Assembly: GCA_019419545.1 (NCBI GenBank)
Contig: DXZT01000058.1
Span: 1 to 64,000, forward strand
Source: Collinsella sp.
Lineage (GTDB): Bacteria; Actinomycetota; Coriobacteriia; Coriobacteriales; Coriobacteriaceae
DNA: 64,000 nucleotides
Direction: 5' to 3'
Each line of letters begins with the position of its first letter. The first letter of the stretch is position 1. The position numbers and the translations under genes are program-made. The notes under the pieces are model-generated. The model searched no databases. It was not told where the DNA came from and saw nothing but the letters and a program-made list of their open reading frames with translations. Below are positions 8,914 through 17,505 of the stretch, one piece after another.

Positions 8914-9849
8914 CTAAAGCTCCGTTACTTCAACGTTGTTGTAGATCTCGTCCCAGCGGTTCATGACCAGGTGGCCGGTCTTGGGGTCCATGGCGTTGAG
9001 CTTGCCGCAGGTATTGGCAGTCTTGAGCACCGTGACGTCGTCGGCACCAGCAGCAATGGCATGCGCAAAGCCGGCGATGGTCGAGTCGCCGGAACCCGTC
9101 GCGTTCACAGCCGCAATCGCGGGCGTCTTGGCGCGGAATGCGCGACCCTCATGGAAGCCCACCGAACCGGCAGCGCCCATCGAAACGACAACCCAGGGAA
9201 TACCGGCAAAACGGCTATCGGCGGCAAGCGCCTCGCGCAGCGCCTCGGCGTCATCGGTCGTAAAGGACGTACCCAGCAGGCCGTTAATCTCGGTCAGGTT
9301 GGGCTTGACGAGTTCGGGCTTAGCGTCGGACTCCAGCGCTGCCTCCAGCGATGCACCCGAGGTGTCGAGCAGCACCTTGGCGCCCGCCTGCTCGGCGATC
9401 TTGACGAGCTCGGCATAGTAGCCGGCATCGACGCCACGCGGCAGCGAGCCCGAAAGCGTCACAACGTCCGCCTTCGCTGCAAGCTCGGCGAACTTGGCCG
9501 TAAAGGCCTCGAGCTCGGCCGGGGCGATCTGCGGGCCGCTCTCCAGCAGCTCGGTCTGATTACCCTCGTGCAGAATATTCAGGCAAATGCGCGTCTCACC
9601 GGCGATGGGCACAAAGTCGTTCTTGACGCCGTCGGCATCCATAAGCTCGGCCATATAGGCACCCATGTGGCCGCCGAGCAGACCGGTCGCGAGCACATCG
9701 TCGCCCAACTGCAGCAGCACGCGGCTCACGTTGAGGCCCTTGCCGCCAGCGGTCTTTTCGGGCGTCACACGGTTAACATCGTCGATGATCAGCTTGTCGA
9801 GCTGATAGCGCGTATCAATCGACGGGTTCATGGTAACGGTCAGAATCAT
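8914..9849 (-). CDS. lacC: Tagatose-6-phosphate kinase / 1-phosphofructokinase family (copy 1)
   Basis: This 311-residue PfkB-family sugar kinase opens with MILTVTMNPSIDTRY and has the substrate loop GGKGLNVSRVL, the LSGSLPRGV region, KPNLTEINGLLG and the catalytic loop NATGSGDSTIAGF, whose Asp is the base. LacC phosphorylates tagatose-6-phosphate to tagatose-1,6-bisphosphate. The start at 9849 follows AGGAG; an in-frame extension to 9891 is not supported. LacC and FruK are close relatives, so the substrate call rests on neighbouring lacX, lacB and lacA. A second copy lies at 35.7 kb. Confidence 0.85.
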   Translation of the reverse strand: MILTVTMNPSIDTRYQLDKLIIDDVNRVTPEKTAGGKGLNVSRVLLQLGDDVLATGLLGGHMGAYMAELMDADGVKNDFVPIAGETRICLNILHEGNQTELLESGPQIAPAELEAFTAKFAELAAKADVVTLSGSLPRGVDAGYYAELVKIAEQAGAKVLLDTSGASLEAALESDAKPELVKPNLTEINGLLGTSFTTDDAEALREALAADSRFAGIPWVVVSMGAAGSVGFHEGRAFRAKTPAIAAVNATGSGDSTIAGFAHAIAAGADDVTVLKTANTCGKLNAMDPKTGHLVMNRWDEIYNNVEVTEL

Positions 9850-9902
9850 ATTGAACTCCTGTTCCGGGGCGGCATGACCCGCCCCAAACATACGATAGCT
9901 CG

Positions 9903-10784
9903 TTAAAGGATCTCGATCTCAAAGCCACGGGTGACGGTCTCCCCCGGCTTGGCCACCAGGCAGCCACGCTTGTGCTCCAGAATATCGTCCTCGTCGGAGC
10001 AGGTGGACAGGCCGCCCCACGGTTCCACGGCCACAAAGTCGCCCTCGGGCTTGCTCCACACAATCAGGTACGGCATATCGGGGAACGTCAGGCGCACGCC
10101 CTTGTCCTCGGTCTTCTTGGTCAGCGTAACCACGCGGCTCTCGAGCACGTCGAAGATGGTCTCCGCGAAGTCGAAGAGTTCGTGGGTAAGCGGCAGGTTC
10201 TGGCCGATCATGGGGTTCTTGCTGCGATGCTCAACATCAATCAGGCCCGTCGAGGGAACGGTAGTACAGAGCTCGGTGGCCTCACGCTGCTCAAAACGAA
10301 GCTCGTAATCGTCATAGGACTCGCCCTCGTCGAGCGGGCACTTAAAGCCGGGATGACCGCCTACAAAGAACGGCATGTCCTCGGTGCCCTCATTGGTCAC
10401 CTCGTACGACACGGCCACCTTTTCCGAATCGATCGTGTAACGAGCAACGATCTTAAACGGATACGGGTACTGCTCGAGCAACTCAGCATGGTCGGCAGAG
10501 CTTAGGCTCAGCGCAACCATGCTGTCGCCCTGCCCCTCGAGCTTCCACTCCTGTTTGCGCGCAAAGCCGTGGCGGGCGAGCTTTACCTCGCGGCCGCCCA
10601 TGGTCATTGCACGACCATCACGAAGGCCGCCGCAGATCGGGAAGCAAATGGGTGCCTGGCCCGACCAGACCGAAGGATCGCCCTGCCACAGATACTCGCG
10701 ACCGTCGGCCACAATTGAGGTGAACGAGCCGCCCGCCGTGCTCAGTGCTACGCGGATAGAACCGTTATCAAGAACAAACTCCAT
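9903..10784 (-). CDS. lacX: LacX-like aldose 1-epimerase family protein (copy 1)
   Basis: The 293-residue protein has an aldose-1-epimerase-like beta fold with conserved LARHGFARKQEW and GGHPGFKCPL His motifs and a late VAVEPWGG Glu motif, corresponding to the mutarotase catalytic set. LacX accompanies lac operons in lactic acid bacteria; its exact substrate is not settled. ATG 10784 follows AAGGGAAGG. It lies 53 bp upstream of lacC on the same strand. The paralogue at 36.7 kb has the same partner. Confidence 0.85.
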   Translation of the reverse strand: MEFVLDNGSIRVALSTAGGSFTSIVADGREYLWQGDPSVWSGQAPICFPICGGLRDGRAMTMGGREVKLARHGFARKQEWKLEGQGDSMVALSLSSADHAELLEQYPYPFKIVARYTIDSEKVAVSYEVTNEGTEDMPFFVGGHPGFKCPLDEGESYDDYELRFEQREATELCTTVPSTGLIDVEHRSKNPMIGQNLPLTHELFDFAETIFDVLESRVVTLTKKTEDKGVRLTFPDMPYLIVWSKPEGDFVAVEPWGGLSTCSDEDDILEHKRGCLVAKPGETVTRGFEIEIL

Positions 10785-11158
10785 AGGAGCCTTCCCTTTC
10801 TTACGACAGCCCGCTAAGTCAATAGGGCTGATAGAAAACCGGCCCGCGCCCCCTCACAGAAACGCGAGCCGTCAATTGAAAAGCTGCAGAATGCCAGGGA
10901 CCGCCAAGAGCGAAGCACTCAAGCCAAGCAAGCAAACGTGTTATCGGAGCAACTTGCCAAACCAAAAGACTTCGCCGCAACAGAGGTAACCCCGCAGGTC
11001 ACCTCAACGTCAGCGAGAAGCCAGCTGGTGAGGCAAGGTGCCGTGAAGCGAGGCGGCGTTGACCTTCTGGTCATGCCGTCGAAGCTGAACGGCAGATTGC
11101 CCACCAGATGGCTTCGCAGCGTCGGCCGGTCCGGCGTTCGGTAGAACGCCGGAACCCC
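10785..11158. other. 374-bp gap between lacB and lacX
   Basis: No gene is supported. The strongest structure is a hairpin at 11131-11152 (CCGGCGTTC and complement) directly after the lacB stop on the minus strand. The gap may hold a separate promoter for lacX-lacC. Confidence 0.55.
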
Positions 11159-11683
11159 TTAGTCGTGATACTCGCCGCGGTCCCACTTCTCGAGGAACTC
11201 GTCAAAGAAGTGCGGGTCAGCCTGAGCCTCGGCGTCGGCCTTATTGCAGGCGTCGATCTTGGCGATCAGGGCATCGTGCTCGGGGGTCTTCTCGTAGGGC
11301 TCCTCCAGGAAGGCAAGCATGATGTCGGCCATCAGGAACTCGCCGGTAATCTTGCCGCCAAAGCCCACGATGTTGGCGTTGAGCTCGCGACGGGCATACA
11401 GGGCAGAGGTCATGTCGCGAACCAGGGCGCAGCGAGCGCCGGGGACCTTGTTGACGGCGTTGGTAATGCCGATGCCGGTGCCGCACAGGGCCACGCCAAA
11501 GTCGGCCTTGCCGCTGGCAACAGCCTCGCCCACGGCCTTACCGTAGATGGGATAGTGCGTACGGGTGTGGCTGTAGGTGCCGCAGTCGAGCACCTTGTAG
11601 CCAGCCTGCTCCAGGCGGTCGGCCAGATAGATCTTCTCGTCCGTAACGATATGGTCGCAACCGATTGCGATGGTCTTCTTCAT
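11159..11683 (-). CDS. lacB: Galactose-6-phosphate isomerase subunit B
   Basis: LacB (174 residues; family length about 171) forms a complex with LacA that turns D-galactose-6-phosphate into D-tagatose-6-phosphate. It belongs to the RpiB/LacA/LacB family and shows [27 protein letters not shown] and the signature [20 protein letters not shown] with the reactive Cys. ATG 11683 follows AAAGGA. It lies 63 bp downstream of lacA. Confidence 0.95.
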   Translation of the reverse strand: MKKTIAIGCDHIVTDEKIYLADRLEQAGYKVLDCGTYSHTRTHYPIYGKAVGEAVASGKADFGVALCGTGIGITNAVNKVPGARCALVRDMTSALYARRELNANIVGFGGKITGEFLMADIMLAFLEEPYEKTPEHDALIAKIDACNKADAEAQADPHFFDEFLEKWDRGEYHD

Positions 11684-11746
11684 CAGAACGTCCTTTCGTC
11701 TGAATTCACAAGTTGAGGTAGAAGTTCGAGTTCTCGGTGGCTCTCG

Positions 11747-12175
11747 TTAGGCCATCTTGTTGAGCATGTCGACACGGATCTGGTGACGGCCGCCGGCGTA
11801 CTGGGCGCGCAGGAACTCGCGGGCGATCTTCTTGGCGACCTCGGTGCCCACAACGCCCGGGCCCATGGTGACCATGCGCGAGCCGTTGTGCTCGCGGGTC
11901 ATGTAAGCGGAACGCTCGTCGGAAATGTTGGCGACGACCATGCCCTTAATCTTGACGGCGGCCATATAGGAGCCGACGCCGTACTTATCGAATGCGAAGC
12001 CCTGGGAATCCTTGTGCTCCAGCAGGTCCTTGGCAACGGCGGTGGCGGAATCGACAAAGTCCGCGGCAGGGGTCTCGGAATAGTCGACGACCTCGTGACC
12101 GTCGGCGATGAGCATCTCCTTGATGGACTCCTTCATCGACATACCGTCGGCATCGGAAGCGATTACAACCCTCAT
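11747..12175 (-). CDS. lacA: Galactose-6-phosphate isomerase subunit A
   Basis: LacA (142 residues) partners LacB in the isomerase. It begins MRVVIASDADGMSMKESI and has VDYSETPAADFVDSATAVAK and HNGSRMVTMGPGVVGTEVAK, typical of LacA, including loss of the Cys signature kept in LacB. ATG 12175 follows AAGGAGG. It is the first gene of the lacA-lacB(-lacX-lacC) block. Its promoter region (12176-12415) carries two TGTTC/GAACA dyads and one ACCGTTCACGG site. Confidence 0.94.
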   Translation of the reverse strand: MRVVIASDADGMSMKESIKEMLIADGHEVVDYSETPAADFVDSATAVAKDLLEHKDSQGFAFDKYGVGSYMAAVKIKGMVVANISDERSAYMTREHNGSRMVTMGPGVVGTEVAKKIAREFLRAQYAGGRHQIRVDMLNKMA

Positions 12176-12269
12176 GACATCCTCCTTGAGAGATGCGCAG
12201 GTGCGCAGTTTCTGTTTGGAAGTGTTGAATCGCGTTCAGGTCCGGGCATCTGAATGTGCGGTTCTTCAC

Positions 12270-12289
12270 TGTTCATGTTTATTTGAACA
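12270..12289. promoter_or_regulatory. Dyad operator candidate before lacA (TGTTCA-N8-TGAACA)
   Basis: TGTTCA and TGAACA are separated by 8 bp. A direct GAACA repeat follows at 12296. A DeoR-family LacR-type protein is the likely binder, inferred from neighbouring DeoR genes. Confidence 0.55.
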
Positions 12290-12325
12290 CATTCGAACAG
12301 CGACTGCAACCATTATTTGTTTATC

Positions 12326-12345
12326 TTTGTTCTTTTTTGAACAAA
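12326..12345. promoter_or_regulatory. Dyad operator candidate before lacA (TTTGTTC-N6-GAACAAA)
   Basis: Perfect 7-bp half-sites TTTGTTC and GAACAAA flank six T residues. This is the best palindrome in the lacA promoter region. Confidence 0.6.
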
Positions 12346-12346
12346 T

Positions 12347-12357
12347 ACCGTTCACGG
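12347..12357. promoter_or_regulatory. ACCGTTCACGG motif, lacA promoter
   Basis: Exact ACCGTTCACGG, directly next to the TGTTC/GAACA dyad. Confidence 0.5.
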
Positions 12358-12415
12358 ATGATTGGCGACCGTTTGAGCCCGGCGCAGACGTAGCGACCAT
12401 GTGTTCAGCAAACAA

Positions 12416-12448
12416 AAGGGCGGCCGAGAACGTCTCTCGGCCGCCCTT
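12416..12448 (-). terminator. Rho-independent terminator of the 12.5-kb membrane protein gene
   Basis: AAGGGCGGCCGAG (12416-12428) pairs with 12436-12448. Read on the minus strand it is followed by TTTTGTTT. Confidence 0.8.
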
Positions 12449-12482
12449 CTTGCGGTTAATCTTCCAAAGATCGCTTTGCCGC

Positions 12483-13496
12483 CTACTCAGACCGTCCGCT
12501 CTTCTTGGCATGTTTGGACGGAGCGCTCAAAAAACGACCCGTCAGATAGTTCGCGGGACCGGAGATATCGATCCCCAGCAACACGTGTCCTAGCCATAGG
12601 AACGCCACGAGCACCAGTAGAGGAATCACGCACGAGGTCACGATCATCACGATGACACCTTCGATCAGATCGGTCACCTGCTGCACAATTTCATCGGTCA
12701 TCTGCTTGGCACCGCTGGTCACCGATGTGACGAGACCCGAGGCGCCGTCGGCAAGCTGCTCAAGCACATTCTTGGACTCTGTGGACTCGGTCTTTTTCTT
12801 ACTTGCTTTGGAGCTGTCGCTATCTGCCGCACCCGCAGCGTCGGCCGCCTTTTGCTCGGCCGCCTCGATGCTCATTCGATACGTTTCGTCGACCTTTTGC
12901 GACACACATACGCTTGCAGGCACCAAGGCCATGCCGATCATGGCGACTACCAGCACGCGGGTCGCCACGCGGCGCAAGACGGCACTCGTGCTCCAGCGTC
13001 CGTGAATACCAAGCGAGACCGCAAAGAGCACCAACGCAAACGGGATTAAGATGCCCAAGCCAACCGACCACAAAATCGTGAGCAAGTATTTCTCTAGGTA
13101 TAGCACGGCAAGCACGATACCAAGGTTGCCTGAAAGCTGCGCAAGCTGCTCGGCAACCGGCGTTCCCGTATCACCCGGCAGCGCGGTAATGCCCGCAGAC
13201 AGCGCCACGCACGAGGCCGTGAGCGCCAGTACGTTACCTTTCTTTTGGTCGATAACCTCGATGGTGGAGTCCCAAGTCTTGGTATCGGCGAAATGTGGGC
13301 GTGCGACAAATCCCGACAGCAGCGCCAGTACCACGAGCGCAACGATAAAGCCAATCTGCAGCTTTTTGTTTGCGCACACGACATCGGACAGGCTGGGCTG
13401 CAGCTCGGTTACCGTCGTATGCTCGGTTATCTGGACAGGACGCCCATGAGCCATCTCGTGCGCGTCTCTTTTTTGTATTGACCCGTTATCCGGCAT
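12483..13496 (-). CDS. Multi-pass membrane protein of unknown function
   Basis: I do not recognise this 337-residue protein. It shows hydrophobic segments at about residues 47-65, 90-110, 125-165 and 180-200, a low-complexity Ala/Ser/Lys-rich hydrophilic loop at about 210-240 and further hydrophobic segments at 275-310, ending in a basic tail. ATG 13496 has GAGGGGG 7 nt upstream. It is a single gene with its own terminator, set between the lac isomerase genes and lacF, with no domain linking it to sugar use. Confidence 0.75.
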   Translation of the reverse strand: MPDNGSIQKRDAHEMAHGRPVQITEHTTVTELQPSLSDVVCANKKLQIGFIVALVVLALLSGFVARPHFADTKTWDSTIEVIDQKKGNVLALTASCVALSAGITALPGDTGTPVAEQLAQLSGNLGIVLAVLYLEKYLLTILWSVGLGILIPFALVLFAVSLGIHGRWSTSAVLRRVATRVLVVAMIGMALVPASVCVSQKVDETYRMSIEAAEQKAADAAGAADSDSSKASKKKTESTESKNVLEQLADGASGLVTSVTSGAKQMTDEIVQQVTDLIEGVIVMIVTSCVIPLLVLVAFLWLGHVLLGIDISGPANYLTGRFLSAPSKHAKKSGRSE

Positions 13497-13613
13497 TTGG
13501 ATACCCCCTCAGTCCGGTGGTTAATGCGAAAGGAAGTATACCCACCGAGCAAAAATCGAACGGGAGGACGAACGGAGCGCACCAAGACTGTCCCCAATGA
13601 CTATCTCAGGATG

Positions 13614-13680
13614 AGTTGCGGTGGAATAGGGATTGTTTTGCGCCCGCCGGTCCCTATTCAGTCCTTATTTCACCGCAACT
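13614..13680. repeat. Imperfect inverted repeat, AGTTGCGGTG family
   Basis: AGTTGCGGTGGAATAGGGA at 13614 pairs imperfectly with sequence ending TTATTTCACCGCAACT at 13680. It is a second copy of the element at 59675-59739 and is preceded by GTCCCCAATGACTA. Confidence 0.75.
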
Positions 13681-13693
13681 TGGAGGAGAATAG

Positions 13694-13728
13694 AAAAAGC
13701 CCTGCCGCGAGTTTGTGGCAGGGCTTTT
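13694..13728 (-). terminator. Rho-independent terminator of lacF
   Basis: AAAAGCCCTGCC and GGCAGGGCTTTT form the stem. It lies 28 bp past the lacF stop on the minus strand. Confidence 0.85.
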
Positions 13729-13755
13729 GGAAGGGGACTAAGTTGTGTGGGCTCG

Positions 13756-14094
13756 TTAGGCGAGCTTGGCCTCGAGCTCGGCGATGCGCTTGTAGGCATC
13801 AATGGTAAAGCGGGTCTGCTTCTCCAGAATCATGGTGGTCATGAGGGTGTCCTGAGCGTGAGCCATGATGAAGGTCATCTCCATCTCGCCACCGCCGGCC
13901 TCCTGCGAAAGCAGCTTGGTCTGCGTGTCGTGGGCGCCGATAAGTGCATCGCTGGCATCCTTGTGCAGCTGTTCGGCCTTCTCAAAGTCACCCTCGCGAG
14001 CAGCATCGAGCGCTGCAAGCAGATCGGTCTGGGCGTCACCTGCGTATGCGACAATCTCGAATCCAACCATCGAGATTTCTTCTTTGGTTGCCAT
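13756..14094 (-). CDS. lacF: PTS lactose/cellobiose-family EIIA
   Basis: This 112-residue EIIA carries phosphate from HPr to the EIIB domain. The active His is His79 in MAHAQDTLM, matching His78 of the lactococcal protein by family knowledge. Asp81 near it fits the trimer metal site. ATG 14094 follows AAAGGAA. It is the only lactose-family EIIA in the window, while three EIICB proteins lack a fused EIIA, so it probably serves all three. Confidence 0.92.
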   Translation of the reverse strand: MATKEEISMVGFEIVAYAGDAQTDLLAALDAAREGDFEKAEQLHKDASDALIGAHDTQTKLLSQEAGGGEMEMTFIMAHAQDTLMTTMILEKQTRFTIDAYKRIAELEAKLA

Positions 14095-14237
14095 ATTGCG
14101 TTCCTTTCACATATGAACCAATGGAGAGCATCGCGTCCGGGCATACGCGCTGCGTTGTGTATGACAGAAACAATAACATTCAAACAAAAAAGAACAGCGC
14201 AAAACGTAATTTTGAGCTATGAACGGTCACTATTCGC

Positions 14238-14249
14238 CCGTGAACGGTT
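14238..14249. promoter_or_regulatory. ACCGTTCACGG motif (reverse), lacF promoter
   Basis: CCGTGAACGGTT is the motif on the other strand; GAACGGTCAC at 14221 is a second partial copy. A GAACAATATCGAACA direct repeat at about 14266 resembles the lacA upstream region. The 214-bp stretch 14095-14308 holds no gene. Confidence 0.5.
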
Positions 14250-14308
14250 TTTAAACCAATCTGAACAATATCGAACACAATTAGCGGCAACCCAAACAGA
14301 CCCGCGCC

Positions 14309-15313
14309 CTAGCGTACATCGCGCACCGTATCGCCCTCGACGAGCACGCCCGGAAACAGCATGTGCTCCACACCGGGTGCAGCGCCCTCGGCGCCGGCAA
14401 TCTTGTCGACCGCCCACATGCCGACGCGTTTGTTGTCAAAGCGCACCGTGGTCAGGCGACGATCGGGTACGATATCGCCCAAACTATCGTCAACACCCAC
14501 CACGCTTACGTCCTGGGGCACGCGCTTCCCGCGCGACTCGAGCCCACGGATGCAGCCATATGCCATGGCATCGTTGGAAGCATAAATGGCCGTACAGGTC
14601 GGATCGTCCGCCAGAGCCTGACCGGCAGCATATCCGCTCTGTGCCGTCCAATCGCCACGAATGAATCGCGGCGGCTCAATACCATGCGCGCGCAATGTCT
14701 CGCGCCAGCCCTCCTCGCGACGCATGCCCGAAAGCGAGCGCTCGGGGCACGAGATAAAGTGCACGGTCTTGTGCCCCTGCTCCAGCAAGTACTCGACCAC
14801 CTGGCGCGAGCAATCGAACTGGTCGTTATCGACTGTTGAGCAGAGCGGGTGCTCCAGCATGGTAACGAGCACCGTCTGCATACCGGGCAGCGGCTCAAAG
14901 GTGCCAAAGTCCGCCGGCATGCGATTCATGATCACAACCATGCCATCCACCGGCAGCGCGCTCATGCGCGACGATGTGCTCTCGAGGGTATAGGGGTGTC
15001 CATCTACTTTAGTAAGGGTGATGGCATAGCCGTGTTTGTCGGCGGCGGCGGCAAAGCCCTCCATACGGTCGAGGTTGCCGATGCCGGTAATGTTGAACAT
15101 GGCGACACCGACCGTCTTGAACTTGCCGCGGCGCAGTGACCGGCCGGCAAAGTTTGGACGGTAGCCAAGCTCGCGCATGGCGGCGCGCACGCGCTCCTTG
15201 GTCTCGGGGCGCACGCTGGGCGAATCGTGCACGGTGCGCGAGACCGTCTGCTCCGAGACGCCCGCGAGGCGCGCCACATCTTTGACGGATACCGATTTTT
15301 TAACAGCGGCCAT
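14309..15313 (-). CDS. LacI-family regulator of PTS module 1
   Basis: The 334-residue protein has the HTH SVKDVARLAGVSEQTVSRTV (residues 8-27) and a sugar-sensing C-terminal domain with DVSVVGVDDSLGDIVPDRRL. It starts at ATG 15313. It is divergent from the EIICB-lacG pair, and three ATGnnnACGTnnnCAT sites (one with a mismatch) lie between. It may also act on lacF. The recognition helix begins Ser-Glu-Gln. Confidence 0.9.
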   Translation of the reverse strand: MAAVKKSVSVKDVARLAGVSEQTVSRTVHDSPSVRPETKERVRAAMRELGYRPNFAGRSLRRGKFKTVGVAMFNITGIGNLDRMEGFAAAADKHGYAITLTKVDGHPYTLESTSSRMSALPVDGMVVIMNRMPADFGTFEPLPGMQTVLVTMLEHPLCSTVDNDQFDCSRQVVEYLLEQGHKTVHFISCPERSLSGMRREEGWRETLRAHGIEPPRFIRGDWTAQSGYAAGQALADDPTCTAIYASNDAMAYGCIRGLESRGKRVPQDVSVVGVDDSLGDIVPDRRLTTVRFDNKRVGMWAVDKIAGAEGAAPGVEHMLFPGVLVEGDTVRDVR

Positions 15314-15327
15314 AGGTCGATCTTTCT

Positions 15328-15343
15328 ATGTCAACGATGCCAT
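15328..15343. promoter_or_regulatory. LacI-type operator, one mismatch (module 1)
   Basis: ATGTCAACGATGCCAT differs from ATGnnnACGTnnnCAT at one position. It lies 15 bp before the LacI start, suited to autoregulation. Confidence 0.65.
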
Positions 15344-15425
15344 TGACGGCATCCTGCGCAGTCATTTTGAACACATTTAAGTATATCCAACGTCTCTCCA
15401 ACGATACGCTCACCACCCAAAACCT

Positions 15426-15436
15426 ACCGTTCACCG
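15426..15436. promoter_or_regulatory. ACCGTTCACCG motif, module 1 promoter
   Basis: ACCGTTCACCG lies between the LacI operators in the 356-bp divergent promoter region 15314-15669. Confidence 0.5.
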
Positions 15437-15472
15437 ACAATCTTGCTTCCCCGAACGGCTTTTGTCGTCCAA

Positions 15473-15488
15473 ATGTTAACGTTGCCAT
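15473..15488. promoter_or_regulatory. LacI-type operator (module 1)
   Basis: ATGTTAACGTTGCCAT fits ATGnnnACGTnnnCAT exactly. Confidence 0.8.
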
Positions 15489-15591
15489 TGTGCAAACACA
15501 GAGCCACCGGGCGGCTCAATCGTTTACGCGCAAGGAATCGAGGGTCCGCAGGCACAGGGTCCACCGATTCGCGTCTTTTTTGTGCCGCAAA

Positions 15592-15607
15592 ATGGCAACG
15601 TCAACAT
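15592..15607. promoter_or_regulatory. LacI-type operator (module 1)
   Basis: ATGGCAACGTCAACAT fits the dyad exactly, 62 bp before the EIICB start and 104 bp from the previous operator end, compatible with looping. Confidence 0.8.
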
Positions 15608-15669
15608 TTTGGCAACCAAACGCCAAAAGCTACCATCGTTGCTAACCCACCGACTCTTAGGAGCTTTGC

Positions 15670-17439
15670 ATGGAGCAACTCATCGCCACCATCGAAAAAG
15701 GCCAGCCCTTTTTCAACGCGATCGCCCGCAACAAATACCTCAAGGCGATCCGCGACGGTTTTATCTCCGTCATCCCCATCATCATCTTCTCGTCCATCTT
15801 CTGTCTGGTAGCCTCGGTCCCCAACATCTGGGGTTTCTACTGGCCCGATGACATCAACAACGCCCTGTGGAAGTGCTACAACTACTCCATGGGCATCCTG
15901 GCCATCGCCTGCGCCGCCACCACGGCCAAGCACTTCGCCGACGCTCAGAACCGTGACCTGCCCAAGAACAACCAGATCAACTTTATCTCGTGCATGTGCG
16001 CGGCCATCATCGGCTTCTTGCTCCTTTCGAGCGACACGATCGCCACGGACGCCGCCAGCGGCTTCAACACGACCTACCTTGGTTCCAAGGGCCTGCTGAC
16101 TGCCTTCATCGCTGCGTTTGTGACCGGCATCATCTACAAGTTCTTCATTAAGCGCAACATCACCGTCAAGATGCCCGAGCAGGTTCCGCCCAACATCTCG
16201 CAGACCTTTAAGGACATCATCCCCTTCTCCGTCTGCATCACCGTCTTTTGGGTCTTTGACATCGTCTTCCGCGCTGCCTTTGGCTTCTGCTTTGCCCAGG
16301 GCGTCATCCAGGTGTTCCAGCCCCTGTTCACCGCTGCCGACGGCTACATCGGCCTCGCTGTGATCTACGGTGCCATGAGCCTCTTCTGGTTCGTCGGCGT
16401 CCACGGCCCTTCGATCGTCGAGCCCGCCATCGCCGCCGCCCTCGTTGCCAACATGACCGACAACCTGGCTGCATATCAGGCTGGCGCGCACGCCTCCGCC
16501 GTCCTGACGCAGGGCGCCCAGTACTTCGTCGTCTGCATGGGCGGTACCGGCGCCACGCTCGTCCTGGTCTTTATGTTCTGCTTCCTGGCCAAGTCCCAGG
16601 AGATGCGCGCCGTCGGTAAGGCCGCCATCGTCCCGGTCTGCTTTGCCGTCAACGAGCCGCTGCTGTTCGCCGCACCCATCGTGCTCAACCCCGTCTTCTT
16701 TGTCCCGTTTGTCTTTGCCCCGATCGCCAACATCTGGATCCTCAAGGTCTTTATCGACTTCTTGGGCATGAACGGCTTTATGTACACCCTGCCCTGGACC
16801 GTCCCCGGCCCCATCGGCACCATCATGGGCCTGGGCTTCCAGCCGCTCGCCTTTGTGATGCTCGCCATTATCCTGGTCGTCGACTTTGCCCTGTACTACC
16901 CGTTCTTCCGTGCCTATGACGCCCAGAAGTGCGCCGAGGAGGCCGAGATCTCCCAGGAGGAGCTCGCCGCCAAGAACGCCGAGAAGGCCTCCAAACTCAA
17001 CGACGCCTTCCAGGGTAAGGCCGACGCCAAGAGTGTTGCCGCCGGCGCCGCTGCCGAGGTCGTAAAGACCGACGCCGCCCCCGCTGCTGCCGCCACCGAA
17101 GCTACGGCCGCCAGCGACCTCAACGGCAAGCGTGTACTCGTGCTCTGCCAGGGCGGCGGCACCTCGGGCCTGCTCGCCAACGCGCTGGCCAAGGCCGCCA
17201 AGGAGCGCGGCATCGATCTTGAGACCGCTGCCGATGCCTATGGCAACCACGTGGACATGCTTCCCGACTTTGACCTGGTCGTCCTGGCTCCGCAGGCCGC
17301 CAGCTACCTGGCCGACCTGCAGAAGGACTGCGAGCGCGTGGGCAACAAGTGCGTCGCCTGCCGCGGTAAGCAGTACATCGAGCTCTCCCAGAACGGCGAC
17401 AAGTCTCTCGCCTTTGTGAGCGAGCAGCTGTCGAAGTAA
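15670..17439 (+). CDS. PTS lactose/cellobiose-family EIICB (module 1)
   Basis: The 589-residue protein joins a membrane EIIC domain (about residues 1-430, roughly ten hydrophobic segments) to a cytoplasmic EIIB domain (about 485-589) through an Ala-rich linker. The EIIB phosphocysteine is Cys493 in VLCQGGGTSGLLANAL. It imports and phosphorylates a beta-galactoside or beta-glucoside. ATG 15670 follows AGGAG. The next gene is a GH1 6-phospho-glycosidase 66 bp downstream. Its EIIB loop (CQGGGTSG) differs from the CAGAGTSA of copies 2 and 3. Confidence 0.92.
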   Translation: MEQLIATIEKGQPFFNAIARNKYLKAIRDGFISVIPIIIFSSIFCLVASVPNIWGFYWPDDINNALWKCYNYSMGILAIACAATTAKHFADAQNRDLPKNNQINFISCMCAAIIGFLLLSSDTIATDAASGFNTTYLGSKGLLTAFIAAFVTGIIYKFFIKRNITVKMPEQVPPNISQTFKDIIPFSVCITVFWVFDIVFRAAFGFCFAQGVIQVFQPLFTAADGYIGLAVIYGAMSLFWFVGVHGPSIVEPAIAAALVANMTDNLAAYQAGAHASAVLTQGAQYFVVCMGGTGATLVLVFMFCFLAKSQEMRAVGKAAIVPVCFAVNEPLLFAAPIVLNPVFFVPFVFAPIANIWILKVFIDFLGMNGFMYTLPWTVPGPIGTIMGLGFQPLAFVMLAIILVVDFALYYPFFRAYDAQKCAEEAEISQEELAAKNAEKASKLNDAFQGKADAKSVAAGAAAEVVKTDAAPAAAATEATAASDLNGKRVLVLCQGGGTSGLLANALAKAAKERGIDLETAADAYGNHVDMLPDFDLVVLAPQAASYLADLQKDCERVGNKCVACRGKQYIELSQNGDKSLAFVSEQLSK

Positions 17440-17449
17440 GTAACGCTTA

Positions 17450-17488
17450 GGGCCAGCCGACCATCCAAGACCGGCTGGCCCTTCGATT
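17450..17488 (+). terminator. Hairpin between EIICB and lacG (module 1)
   Basis: GGGCCAGCCG (17450-17459) pairs with 17472-17481. Only a short U-rich run follows, so it may be a partial terminator or an mRNA-stabilising hairpin inside the operon. Confidence 0.55.
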
Positions 17489-17505
17489 TAAACGATTGGA
17501 TCATC

